64,000 nucleotides of DNA from Nonomuraea pusilla (GTDB lineage: Bacteria > Actinomycetota > Actinomycetes > Streptosporangiales > Streptosporangiaceae), in the NCBI RefSeq assembly GCF_900109355.1, contig NZ_FOBF01000021.1, positions 1 to 64,000 on the forward strand, in the 5' to 3' direction. How positions within the stretch are numbered: the stretch's first letter is position 1; each line of letters starts with the position of its first letter. Under the pieces are notes generated by a model, which made no database searches, was not told where the DNA came from, and saw nothing but the letters and a program-made list of their open reading frames with translations. Positions 43,757 through 51,814 of the stretch are shown here, in pieces. A program made the translations under genes and the position numbers.

Positions 43757-44421
43757 TCCGGGTCGTGCTGGTCGACGACCAGGAGCTGGTGCGGGCGGGG
43801 TTCCGCCTGGTGCTGCGCACCCAGCCGGACATGGAGCTGGTCGGCGAGGCCGCCGACGGCGTGGCCGCCCTGGAGGTGCTGGCCGCGGTCGAGGCCGACG
43901 TCGTGCTCATGGACGCCCGCATGCCCCGCATGGGCGGCGTCGAGGCGACCAGGCGCATCCGCGCGGAGCCCGGGCCGGCGACTCCGAAGGTGCTCATCCT
44001 CACGACGTTCGACCTGGACGAGTACGCCTTCGCCGCGATCAGGGCGGGCGCGTCGGGCTTCCTGCTGAAGGACGCTCCCCCCGAGGACCTGTTCGGCGCG
44101 CTGCGGGCGGTGCACGCGGGCGACGCGGTGATCGCGCCCAGCACGACCAGGCGGCTGCTGGACCGCGTGGCCGTCCACCTGCCGGGCGACGACGTGGGCG
44201 GGGGCGACGCGGACGCCCTGACCGCGCGGGAGCGCGAGGTGCTGATCCATGTGGCGCGGGGGCTGTCGAACGCGGAGATCGCGGCGCTGCTGCGGCTGGC
44301 GGAGGCGACGGTGAAGACGCACGTCAACCGGATCCTGTCGAAGCTGGGGCTGCGCGACCGCGCCCAGGTCGTGGTCTACGCGTACGAGAACGGGTTCGTC
44401 ACGTCCTCGTACCGGCCGTGA
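43753..44421 (+). CDS. NarL-type response regulator
   Basis: 222 aa. Receiver domain with VVLVDDQELVRAG, phosphorylation Asp in VVLMDARMPRMGG and Lys in GFLLKDAPPEDL. The LuxR helix-turn-helix reads LTAREREVLIHVARGLSNAE then LAEATVKTHVNRILSKLGLR. It is the partner of the overlapping kinase gene. It converges on a membrane protein gene 21 bases away. Confidence 0.94.
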   Translation: MIRVVLVDDQELVRAGFRLVLRTQPDMELVGEAADGVAALEVLAAVEADVVLMDARMPRMGGVEATRRIRAEPGPATPKVLILTTFDLDEYAFAAIRAGASGFLLKDAPPEDLFGALRAVHAGDAVIAPSTTRRLLDRVAVHLPGDDVGGGDADALTAREREVLIHVARGLSNAEIAALLRLAEATVKTHVNRILSKLGLRDRAQVVVYAYENGFVTSSYRP

Positions 44422-44442
44422 GGACCTGCCGGGGGCGGGGGG

Positions 44443-45033
44443 TCAGGCGGAGGTCCGCCCCTGCTCGGCCAGGCGGCGACGGGCGATCTTGGGGTAGCGG
44501 GCCGTGAAGGCGGCGGGGAGGCAGAACGTGAGCACCTTGATGGCGATGACCAGCGCGGTCACCCTGGGGTCGAGCGCGAGCACGAGGGTCAGGGAGCCGG
44601 CCGCGACGGTGAACGCCACCGCCCACACGGTCGTGATGACCGCGTTGACCCGGTAGAACCGCGGCGTCTCCCACACCTCCTTCGGGGCCATGGTGCGCGC
44701 GATGCCGAGGGTGAACGGCCGCCGGATGGCGAGCGATCCCCAGGCGGTGGCGGCGAGCCAGACGTTGACGAGCGCGGGCCCGTACGGCGTGAGGGGCGAG
44801 TGCGGGGCGGCCAGGGAGAACACGGTGAGGCAGGCGAAGAACACCGCGGCGCTCGCCTCGATCACCATCTCGTCCCAGGCGCGCCCCGACCTGCGGTCGA
44901 AGACGACGAGGCCGACGGCGACGACCAGGCCGGTGATGGCGCCCCAGCGCCACTCGTCGCCGGTGGCGACGACCGCGTAGACGATCCAGGGGAGAAATCC
45001 GAGCAGGCCGCGCACGTTGGGCTCCTTCGACAT
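44443..45033 (-). CDS. uncharacterised polytopic membrane protein under PadR control
   Basis: 196 aa with five to six hydrophobic helices (for example WIVYAVVATGDEW, AITGLVVAVGLVVF, VIEASAAVFFACLTVFSLAA, VWAVAFTVAAGSLTLVLAL). A cytoplasmic basic tail is YPKIARRRLAEQGRTSA. I do not recognise a transporter or enzyme family. The ATG at 45033 lies inside a direct-repeat operator region shared with the divergent padR gene, so it is probably the PadR target. Confidence 0.82.
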   Translation of the reverse strand: MSKEPNVRGLLGFLPWIVYAVVATGDEWRWGAITGLVVAVGLVVFDRRSGRAWDEMVIEASAAVFFACLTVFSLAAPHSPLTPYGPALVNVWLAATAWGSLAIRRPFTLGIARTMAPKEVWETPRFYRVNAVITTVWAVAFTVAAGSLTLVLALDPRVTALVIAIKVLTFCLPAAFTARYPKIARRRLAEQGRTSA

Positions 45034-45085
45034 TCCACTAGCGACAGGTCGAAAGTAGAACTTCCACTCGCGATATGTCAACATA
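45033..45085. promoter_or_regulatory. operator region between membrane protein and padR
   Basis: Two direct repeats, TTCCACTAGCGACAGGTC (45033-45050) and TTCCACTCGCGATATGTC (45062-45079), lie 29 bp apart. The second runs into the palindrome TATGTCAACATA (45074-45085), the ATGT/ACAT pattern bound by PadR proteins. It lies six bases before the padR start and covers the start of the divergent gene, as expected for repression of both. Confidence 0.6.
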
Positions 45086-45090
45086 GGAAT

Positions 45091-45603
45091 ATGAGTTTGA
45101 GACACGCCGTGCTGGGGCTGCTCTCCGAAGGGCCCGCCAGCGGGTACGACCTGATGAAGCTGTTCGACCTCTCCCTGTCGAACGTCTGGCCCGCCACCCA
45201 GAGTCAGCTCTACGCCGAACTGGGCAGGCTGGCCGACGCGGGGCTCCTCGAAGTGGTCGCGGAAGGGCCGCGCGGGCGCAAGGAGTACGCCATCACCGAG
45301 GAGGGCCGGGCCGAGCTGCGGCACTGGATCAGCGAGGTCGAGCCCACCCGCGTCGCGCGCAGCGACATGCTCCTGCGCGTGTTCTTCCTCGCCCAGCTCG
45401 ACCCCGAGCAGGCCCGCGCGTACCTGCGGCGCCAGGCCGAGGTGGCCGGCGAGCGCCTGGAACGGCTGGAGGGCATCCGCTCCCTCGTCGAGGGCGGCGA
45501 GGACAATCTGTCGGTGTACGGAAGGATCGCACTGGAGTACGGCGTGCGGCTCGGCGAGGCGCAGCGGCAGTGGGCCGAGTGGGCGGAGCAGCAGATCCGT
45601 TAG
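45091..45603 (+). CDS. PadR family transcriptional regulator
   Basis: 170 aa. The N-terminal winged helix starts LRHAVLGLLSEGPASGYDLM and includes ATQSQLYAELGRLADAGLLE and the wing RKEYAITEEGRAEL. The C-terminal helical dimerisation region (YLRRQAEVAGERLERLEGIR) makes it a long, subfamily 1 PadR. The ATG at 45091 begins the domain. It is divergent from the membrane protein it probably represses, and menB follows nine bases after its stop. Confidence 0.93.
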   Translation: MSLRHAVLGLLSEGPASGYDLMKLFDLSLSNVWPATQSQLYAELGRLADAGLLEVVAEGPRGRKEYAITEEGRAELRHWISEVEPTRVARSDMLLRVFFLAQLDPEQARAYLRRQAEVAGERLERLEGIRSLVEGGEDNLSVYGRIALEYGVRLGEAQRQWAEWAEQQIR

Positions 45604-45612
45604 GCTCGGCGC

Positions 45613-46491
<879 letters not shown>

Positions 46492-46500
46492 CCCGCCACG

Positions 46501-46520
46501 CCCGCCGCCCCGGCGGCGGG
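46501..46520. terminator. GC-rich hairpin between convergent menB and alpha/beta hydrolase genes
   Basis: CCCGCCGCC and GGCGGCGGG form a nine-base-pair stem with a two-base loop directly between two convergent stops. No T-run follows, as is usual in such GC-rich genomes. It could stop transcription from both sides. Confidence 0.6.
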
Positions 46521-46523
46521 CGG

Positions 46524-47384
46524 TCAGTCGGAGAGTCCCCGGAGGAAGTCGCGGACGAGGGCCGCGATCTGCGTGCCGCGCGTCTCCAGGGCGAAGTGGC
46601 CGGCGTCCAGCAGCTGGATCCGCGCGTCGGGCACGTCGCGGGCGAAGGCGAGGGCGCCGTCCGGGCCGAAGATCTCGTCGTGACGCCCCCACACGGCGAG
46701 CACCGGCGGCCGGTGGACGCGCAGGTACTCCTGCCAGGCCGGGTAGAGCGGCGGGTTCGAGCCGTAGTCGAGGAAGAGGGCGAGCTGGATCTCCTGCCCG
46801 CCGGGACGGTCGAGCCCGGCCTGGTCGAGCGCGGCTCTGTCGGGGTTGACCAGGGTGGTGTCGGCCACGCCGTGCGTGTACTGCCAGCGGGTCGCCTCGG
46901 GGGTGAGGAGGCCGCGCAGCGGGGCGAGGTTCGCCTCTGACGGGTCGGCCCAGGCGGCGCGCAGCGGCTCCCAGAACGGCGTCAGCCCTTCCTCGTACGC
47001 GTTGCCGTTCTGGGTGATGATGCCGGTGACGCGGTCGGGGCGGCGCACGGCGAGCCGGAAGCCGACGGGCGCGCCGTAGTCGTGGACGTAGAGGGCGTAC
47101 CGGGTGACGCCGATGGTGTCGAGCAGCGTCTCCACGATGTCGGCGAAGTGGTCGAAGGTGTACGCCCATTCGGCCGCCGAGGGAGCCGAGCTGTGGCCGA
47201 ACCCTGGGTAGTCGGGTGCGATCAGGTGGAACTCGCCCGACAGCTCGTCGATCAGCCCCTGGTAGGCGGCCGACGAGGTCGGGAAGCCGTGGAGCAGCAC
47301 GAGCGTGGGCGCGGACGGGTCGCCGGCCTCCCGGTAGAAGATGTCGAGGCCCTCGACGGACGCGGTGCGGTAGCGGACGGTCAA
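46524..47384 (-). CDS. alpha/beta hydrolase (haloalkane dehalogenase/epoxide hydrolase-like)
   Basis: 286 aa. The oxyanion loop is LLHGFPTSSAAYQG, the nucleophile elbow YVHDYGAPVGFRLAV has Asp as nucleophile, and the catalytic His is in LDAGHFALETRGTQ. Asp-type elbows occur in dehalogenases and epoxide hydrolases; the Asn/Trp halide pair cannot be confirmed, so the substrate is open. The ATG at 47384 sits beside a large inverted repeat and the divergent CGNR regulator gene, which probably represses it. Confidence 0.9.
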   Translation of the reverse strand: MTVRYRTASVEGLDIFYREAGDPSAPTLVLLHGFPTSSAAYQGLIDELSGEFHLIAPDYPGFGHSSAPSAAEWAYTFDHFADIVETLLDTIGVTRYALYVHDYGAPVGFRLAVRRPDRVTGIITQNGNAYEEGLTPFWEPLRAAWADPSEANLAPLRGLLTPEATRWQYTHGVADTTLVNPDRAALDQAGLDRPGGQEIQLALFLDYGSNPPLYPAWQEYLRVHRPPVLAVWGRHDEIFGPDGALAFARDVPDARIQLLDAGHFALETRGTQIAALVRDFLRGLSD

Positions 47385-47394
47385 AGCGAACTCC

Positions 47395-47472
47395 TTAACC
47401 GGCTAAATGTGTTTAGGTGGTTAAGTGATAGCATGAAGATCTGTAACCAGTCAAGCCAGCTTTAGGGGTTAA
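47395..47472. promoter_or_regulatory. TTAACC-type operators between hydrolase and CGNR regulator genes
   Basis: TTAACCGGCTAAA (47395-47407) and TTTAGGTGGTTAA (47412-47424) form an inverted repeat with a four-base spacer. A third half-site, TTTAGGGGTTAA, lies at 47461-47472, four bases before the GTG of the regulator gene. The AT-rich repeats stand out in GC-rich DNA and would let the regulator control both divergent genes. Confidence 0.68.
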
Positions 47473-47476
47473 GGCA

Positions 47477-47998
47477 GTGAGACTGCGACCGCTGCGGGGA
47501 GAACCGCTCGCGTTGGACCTGGTCGACACCGTCTGGGTCGAGCACGGAACGCGGCTCGACCAGTTCGACGACCCGGAGGGCGTGCGGGCCTGGCTGTCGG
47601 AGCACGGCCTGCCCGGCGGCGACGAGCCGGACCGGGTGCGCGGGCCCCTGGTCGAGGCCCGCGACGCGGTACGCGACGCGCTGGAGGGCCGCGGGCCCGA
47701 CCGGCTCAACGACGTGCTCGACCGCGGCTCCTGCCGCCCCCGGCTCGGGCCCGACGGGCCCTCCGAGAGCGTGGTGATCGAGGACGCCGCCTGGCACGCG
47801 CCCTGGGTGGCGGCGGCCTCCTTCGTCCGGCTGCTCGGCGAGCGGCCCGACCGGGTGCGCAGGTGCGCCAACCCGGAGTGCACGCTGTGGTTCCTCGACG
47901 CCAGCAAGAACGGCAGCCGCCGCTGGTGCTCGATGGAGGTGTGCGGCAACCGCGCCAAGGTCGGCCGCTTCAACCAGCGCCACAGAACCTCCGCCTGA
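47477..47998 (+). CDS. CGNR zinc-finger (ABATE domain) regulator
   Basis: 173 aa. An N-terminal ABATE domain (LRGEPLALDLVDTVWVEHGT) is followed by the C-terminal CGNR finger: RRCANPECTLWFLDASK then RRWCSMEVCGNRAKVGRFNQ, with the four Cys ligands and the eponymous motif. Such proteins are predicted stress-responsive transcription factors. The GTG at 47477 overlaps the third operator half-site by position, consistent with autoregulation. The 47999-48090 gap is a run of GGGGCCAGGGGCGG-like repeats. Confidence 0.92.
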   Translation: MRLRPLRGEPLALDLVDTVWVEHGTRLDQFDDPEGVRAWLSEHGLPGGDEPDRVRGPLVEARDAVRDALEGRGPDRLNDVLDRGSCRPRLGPDGPSESVVIEDAAWHAPWVAAASFVRLLGERPDRVRRCANPECTLWFLDASKNGSRRWCSMEVCGNRAKVGRFNQRHRTSA

Positions 47999-48090
47999 CA
48001 CCATCCCCGCCGGCCGCGCGTCGCCGCCGGGGGCTGGGCCGGGGCCAGGGGCGGAGCCGGGGCCAGGGGCGGGGGCGGGGGCGGGGCGTC

Positions 48091-49017
48091 TCAGGCGAGG
48101 GTGAGGACGATCTTGCCGCGGCCGTGCCCGGTCTCGATCTCCCTGTGCGCCCGCGCGGCCTCCTCCAGCCGGTACGCCCGCCGCACCGGGAACGTGAACG
48201 CCCCCTCGGCGTACAGGCGGGCGTAGCGGCCGAGGCGTTCCGCGGTGCGCCGCCCCTGCACGGTGGCGACGCCCAGCTCGGGCGCCCTGGCGTGCTCCAC
48301 GAGCGTCACGATCCGCCGCCGGTCGGCCACCAGTTCCAGCGACACCTCCAGGGCGTGCCCGCCGGCGCCGTCCAGGGCGGCGTCCACCCCTCCGGGGGCG
48401 AGCGCCCGCACCCGGTCGGCCAGCCCGTCGCCGTACACGACGGGCGCGGCTCCGAGCTTCCACAGGTGGTCGTGGTTCTCCTCGCGGGCGGTGCCGATCA
48501 CGACGGCGCCGCGCATCCTGGCGATCTGCACGGCGGCCGTCCCGACCGCTCCCGCCGCGCCGTGGATCAGGACGGTGTCGCCGTCGGCGACGCCCATGCC
48601 GTCGAGGGCCAGTTCGGCGGTCTGCACGGCGGCGGTGAGCCCGCCGGCCACCTCCCACGGCACCTCGGGCGGCTTGGGGGCCACGTCCGTGGCGGGCACG
48701 ACGATGTACTCGGCGTACGCGTGCAGCGCCGAGAACCCGAGCACCTCGTCCCCCTCGGTGACCCCGGTGACGCCGTCGCCCACCTGGTCCACCACGCCGG
48801 CGAACTCGTTGCCGGGCACCCGCGGCCACCCCGCCGTGATGTACGGCGGCAGCCATCCCGACCTGACGGCGGTGTCGAAGGGCTGCACGCCGGCCGTCCG
48901 CACCCGGACCCGCACCTGGCCGGGGCCCGCCTGCGGGGCGGGCAGTTCCATCACCTTCAGCGCCTCGGGCGGCCCGCCGGGCTCGTGGACGGCCGCCGCT
49001 CTCATCATGTGTGTCAT
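48091..49017 (-). CDS. NADP-dependent quinone-oxidoreductase-like enzyme, predicted SoxR target
   Basis: 308 aa of the medium-chain dehydrogenase family, zinc-free quinone oxidoreductase branch. Features are the N-terminal GroES-like part (VRTAGVQPFDTAVRSGWLPP), the nucleotide-binding loop VLIHGAAGAVGTAAVQIARM and the closing HGRGKIVLTL. It probably reduces quinones or enones with NADPH. The ATG at 49017 lies where transcription should begin from the SoxR-like promoter, giving a leaderless message. A quinone-type oxidoreductase is among the known SoxR targets in Streptomyces coelicolor, which fits. Confidence 0.92.
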   Translation of the reverse strand: MTHMMRAAAVHEPGGPPEALKVMELPAPQAGPGQVRVRVRTAGVQPFDTAVRSGWLPPYITAGWPRVPGNEFAGVVDQVGDGVTGVTEGDEVLGFSALHAYAEYIVVPATDVAPKPPEVPWEVAGGLTAAVQTAELALDGMGVADGDTVLIHGAAGAVGTAAVQIARMRGAVVIGTAREENHDHLWKLGAAPVVYGDGLADRVRALAPGGVDAALDGAGGHALEVSLELVADRRRIVTLVEHARAPELGVATVQGRRTAERLGRYARLYAEGAFTFPVRRAYRLEEAARAHREIETGHGRGKIVLTLA

Positions 49018-49023
49018 GGGGCC

Positions 49024-49054
49024 AGCCTGCTACCTCAACCGAAGTTGAGGTCAA
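49024..49054 (-). promoter_or_regulatory. SoxR/MerR-type promoter with 19-bp spacer
   Basis: CCTCAACCGAAGTTGAGG (49033-49050) keeps both CCTCAA/TTGAGG arms of the SoxR box. On the minus strand it lies between TTGACC (-35, 49054-49049) and CAGGCT (-10, 49029-49024), separated by 19 bases, the long spacer typical of MerR-family activation. The -10 ends seven bases before the ATG at 49017. No soxR gene is in the window. Confidence 0.65.
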
Positions 49055-49095
49055 TCCGCTGCGATTTCCGGACCACTCGGGAACTTTTCCCTTTA

Positions 49096-49123
49096 CTCGG
49101 ACTTTATGCAGATATAGTCCGAG
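49096..49123. promoter_or_regulatory. perfect 8-bp inverted repeat over a -10-like box upstream of the flotillin operon
   Basis: CTCGGACT (49096-49103) and AGTCCGAG (49116-49123) flank a 12-base AT-rich spacer. TATAGT at 49113-49118 is a good -10 candidate and overlaps the right arm. A repressor bound here would block the promoter of the YqiJ-like/flotillin/ATPase operon. The right arm also runs into a GGAGG motif. Confidence 0.5.
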
Positions 49124-49159
49124 GAGGACATCAACGGGGGATGGGCAAACCGAGGCTTG

Positions 49160-49711
49160 ATGACCGAGTTGTTGCACGCCGCTCTTGGCTTTCCGACCGT
49201 CGTTTTCAGTTTCCTCCTCGTCGTGGTCGCCGCCTACTGGCTCGCGGCGGCCACCGGCCTGTTCGACGCCGACGACGACGCCGCCTGGCTGGGCTTCGGA
49301 GGCGTGCCCGCGGGCGTCACGCTGTCCCTCCTGGTCGCCGTGGCCTGGCTGCTGAGCCTGGCCGGGAGCCGGGTGGCGAGCGGGCCCGCGCTGGCCGCCG
49401 TGCCGGTCGTCGCCCTGGCCGCGGGCTGGGCCGTCGTACGCGCCGCCGTGGCCCCGCTGCGCAGGCTGTTCCCCGGCGGCGGCCGGCATTCCAGAAGCGA
49501 TTTCGTCGGCCAGATGTGCGTGATCCGTACAGGTGCGGTCACGTCGGACTTCGGCCAGGCCGAGGTCACCGCCGCCGACGGTTCGTCCGCGATCGTGCAG
49601 GTCCGCACGACGGGAGGCGACCGCCTCGGGCGCGGGGACTCCGCGCTCATCTTCGAATACGACAAAGACGGCGAATTCTTCTGGGTCATGCCTTACGAAA
49701 GCGAGCACTGA
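49160..49711 (+). CDS. YqiJ/NfeD-like membrane protein with OB-fold
   Basis: 183 aa. Three hydrophobic segments (about 9-30, 50-68 and 75-96) are followed by a small beta-rich domain at 110-183 (MCVIRTGAVTSDFGQAEVTA to FEYDKDGEFFWVMPY), consistent with the OB-fold of NfeD/YqiJ proteins, which partner flotillins. The ATG at 49160 follows GAGG; a TTG at 49157 is also in frame. The stop overlaps the flotillin start as TGATG, so the two proteins are made in step. Confidence 0.82.
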   Translation: MTELLHAALGFPTVVFSFLLVVVAAYWLAAATGLFDADDDAAWLGFGGVPAGVTLSLLVAVAWLLSLAGSRVASGPALAAVPVVALAAGWAVVRAAVAPLRRLFPGGGRHSRSDFVGQMCVIRTGAVTSDFGQAEVTAADGSSAIVQVRTTGGDRLGRGDSALIFEYDKDGEFFWVMPYESEH

Positions 49712-51807
49712 TGGACGTCATCTCCACAGGCTTCGGCGTTTTCCTGGCCGTTGTCCTGCTCATCGCGATCGGCCTGGTCGTCATCGTCGGACGCCTTTTC
49801 CGTAAGGTCGAACAGGGCAAGGCGCTCATCATCTCGAAAGTCAACAAGGTGGACGTCACGTTCACCGGCGCGGTGGTGCTGCCGGTCGTCCACAAGGCCG
49901 AGATCATGGACATCTCGGTGAAGACGATCGAGATCGAGCGCGCCGGCCGCGACGGCCTGATCTGCCGGGACAACATCAGGGCCGACATCAAGATCACGTT
50001 CTTCGTACGGGTGAACAAGACCGCCGAGGACGTCATCAAGGTCGCCCAGGCCATCGGCACGGCCCGCGCCAGCCACGAGGTCACCCTGCAGGAGCTGTTC
50101 AACGCCAAGTTCTCCGAGGCGCTGAAGACCGCCGGCAAGCACCTCGACTTCGTCGACCTCTACACCAAGCGCGACGAGTTCCGCGACGAGATCGTCCGCC
50201 TGATCGGCACCGACCTCAACGGCTACAGCCTGGAGGACGCCGCCATCGACTACCTGGAGCAGACCCCGCTCCACCAGCTCGACAAGAGCAACATCCTCGA
50301 CGCCCAGGGCATCCGCAAGATCACCGAGCTGACCGCCATCGAGCACGTCCGCACGAACGAGTACCAGCGCAACGAGGAGAAGGAGATCACCCGCCAGAAC
50401 GTGGACGCCCGCGAGGCGATACTCGAACTGGAGCGCCGCCAGACGGACGCGGAGCTCAAGCAGCGGCGGGAGATCGAGACGGTCAGGGCCCGCGAGGAGG
50501 CCGAGATCGCCAGGGTGCGGGCCGAGGAGCGGCTGCGCGCCGAGACGGCGGGCATCAAGGCCGACGAACAGCTCGGCGTCCAGCAGGAGAACAAGGCGCG
50601 CGAGGTCGCGGTCGCCGAGAAGAACCGCGAGCGGGTCATCGCGATCGAGAGCGAGCGCATCGAGAAGGACCGCCTGCTGGAGGTCATCGCCCGCGAACGC
50701 GAGACCGAGCTGTCGCGCATCGCGAAGGACAAGGAGGTCGAGACCGAGAAGCGGTCGATCGCCGAGGTCATCCGCGAGCGCATCGCCGTCGACAGGACGG
50801 TGGCCGAGCAGGAGGAGAGCATCAAGCGGCTGCGGGTGGTCGAGGAGGCCGAGCGCACCCGCCAGAGCGTGATCATCGCGGCCGAGGCCGAGGCGCAGGA
50901 GAACCTGGTCAAGGACATCAAGGCGGCCGAGGCGGCGGAGGCCGCGTCCAAGTTCAGGGCGCGCGAGGAGCTGGTGCTGGCCGAGGCCAGGCAGCAGGCC
51001 GCCGAGATGGAGGCGCGGGCCAAGATGCGGCTCGCCGAGGGCGTCCAGGCCGAGACGGCCGCGGCCGGGCTGGCGCAGGTCCAGGTCAAGGAGCGCGACG
51101 CCGAGGCCATCGAGAAGGTGGGCCGCGCCGAGGCGCTCGCGCTGGGCGAGAAGCTGAGGGCGGAGGCCGAGGGCGCCAGGGCGATGGCGGTGGTCGAGGG
51201 CGCCAGGCTGAAGGCGCGGGCCGAGGGCGAGCAGGCCATGGCGCTCGCCGGGGCCGCCGCCGTGGGCGAGAAGCTGAAGGCCGAGGCCGAGGGCCTCACC
51301 CAGAAGGCCGCCGCGATGGCCGCGCTGGACGACGCCAGCAGGGCCCACGAGGAGTACCGCCTGCGCCTGGAGGCCGACAAGGAGGTCAGGCTCAAGCACA
51401 TCGACGTGTCGCGGCAGATCGCCGAGTCGCAGGCGAACGTCCTGGCGGCCGGCCTGACCAAGGCCAACATCGACATCGTCGGCGGCGACACGGTGTTCTT
51501 CGACAAGCTCGTCGGCTCGATCACGGCGGGCAAGGTCGTGGACGGCTTCGTCGGCCACTCGCGGGTCGTCGGCGCGGTCGCCGAGCCGTACGTGAACGGG
51601 ACGGCGAGCCTGGCGGCCGACCTCGCGTCCGTGGTCGGCGGGGTCCGCACCGAGGACGTCAAGAACCTGACAGTCTCCGCCCTGCTCATGAAGCTCATCC
51701 AGGAGGGCGGCCCCGAGTCGGGCCCGTTGGGCGAGCTCCTGGAGACGGCGCGCCGCCTGGGCGTGGCCGACTCGCCGGTGGCGGCGCTGGCGGCGGCGAG
51801 GGGCTGA
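49711..51807 (+). CDS. flotillin (YqiK-like SPFH protein)
   Basis: 698 aa. A membrane helix at 7-28 (GVFLAVVLLIAIGLVVIVG) precedes the SPFH domain (about 30-220). A very long coiled coil follows (about 225-590), rich in EA and ER repeats such as EAEGARAMAVVEGARLKARA. The C-terminal part is typical of flotillins (SQANVLAAGLTKANIDIVGG). Flotillins scaffold membrane microdomains. It is made with the YqiJ-like partner and, seven bases later, the giant ATPase. Confidence 0.95.
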   Translation: MDVISTGFGVFLAVVLLIAIGLVVIVGRLFRKVEQGKALIISKVNKVDVTFTGAVVLPVVHKAEIMDISVKTIEIERAGRDGLICRDNIRADIKITFFVRVNKTAEDVIKVAQAIGTARASHEVTLQELFNAKFSEALKTAGKHLDFVDLYTKRDEFRDEIVRLIGTDLNGYSLEDAAIDYLEQTPLHQLDKSNILDAQGIRKITELTAIEHVRTNEYQRNEEKEITRQNVDAREAILELERRQTDAELKQRREIETVRAREEAEIARVRAEERLRAETAGIKADEQLGVQQENKAREVAVAEKNRERVIAIESERIEKDRLLEVIARERETELSRIAKDKEVETEKRSIAEVIRERIAVDRTVAEQEESIKRLRVVEEAERTRQSVIIAAEAEAQENLVKDIKAAEAAEAASKFRAREELVLAEARQQAAEMEARAKMRLAEGVQAETAAAGLAQVQVKERDAEAIEKVGRAEALALGEKLRAEAEGARAMAVVEGARLKARAEGEQAMALAGAAAVGEKLKAEAEGLTQKAAAMAALDDASRAHEEYRLRLEADKEVRLKHIDVSRQIAESQANVLAAGLTKANIDIVGGDTVFFDKLVGSITAGKVVDGFVGHSRVVGAVAEPYVNGTASLAADLASVVGGVRTEDVKNLTVSALLMKLIQEGGPESGPLGELLETARRLGVADSPVAALAAARG

Positions 51808-51814
51808 CGGCTTC

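Noticed and set aside
47863..49710. Upstream extension of the flotillin frame by 616 codons
   Set aside because: Crosses the CGNR, oxidoreductase and YqiJ-like genes; flotillin begins at its membrane helix at 49711.
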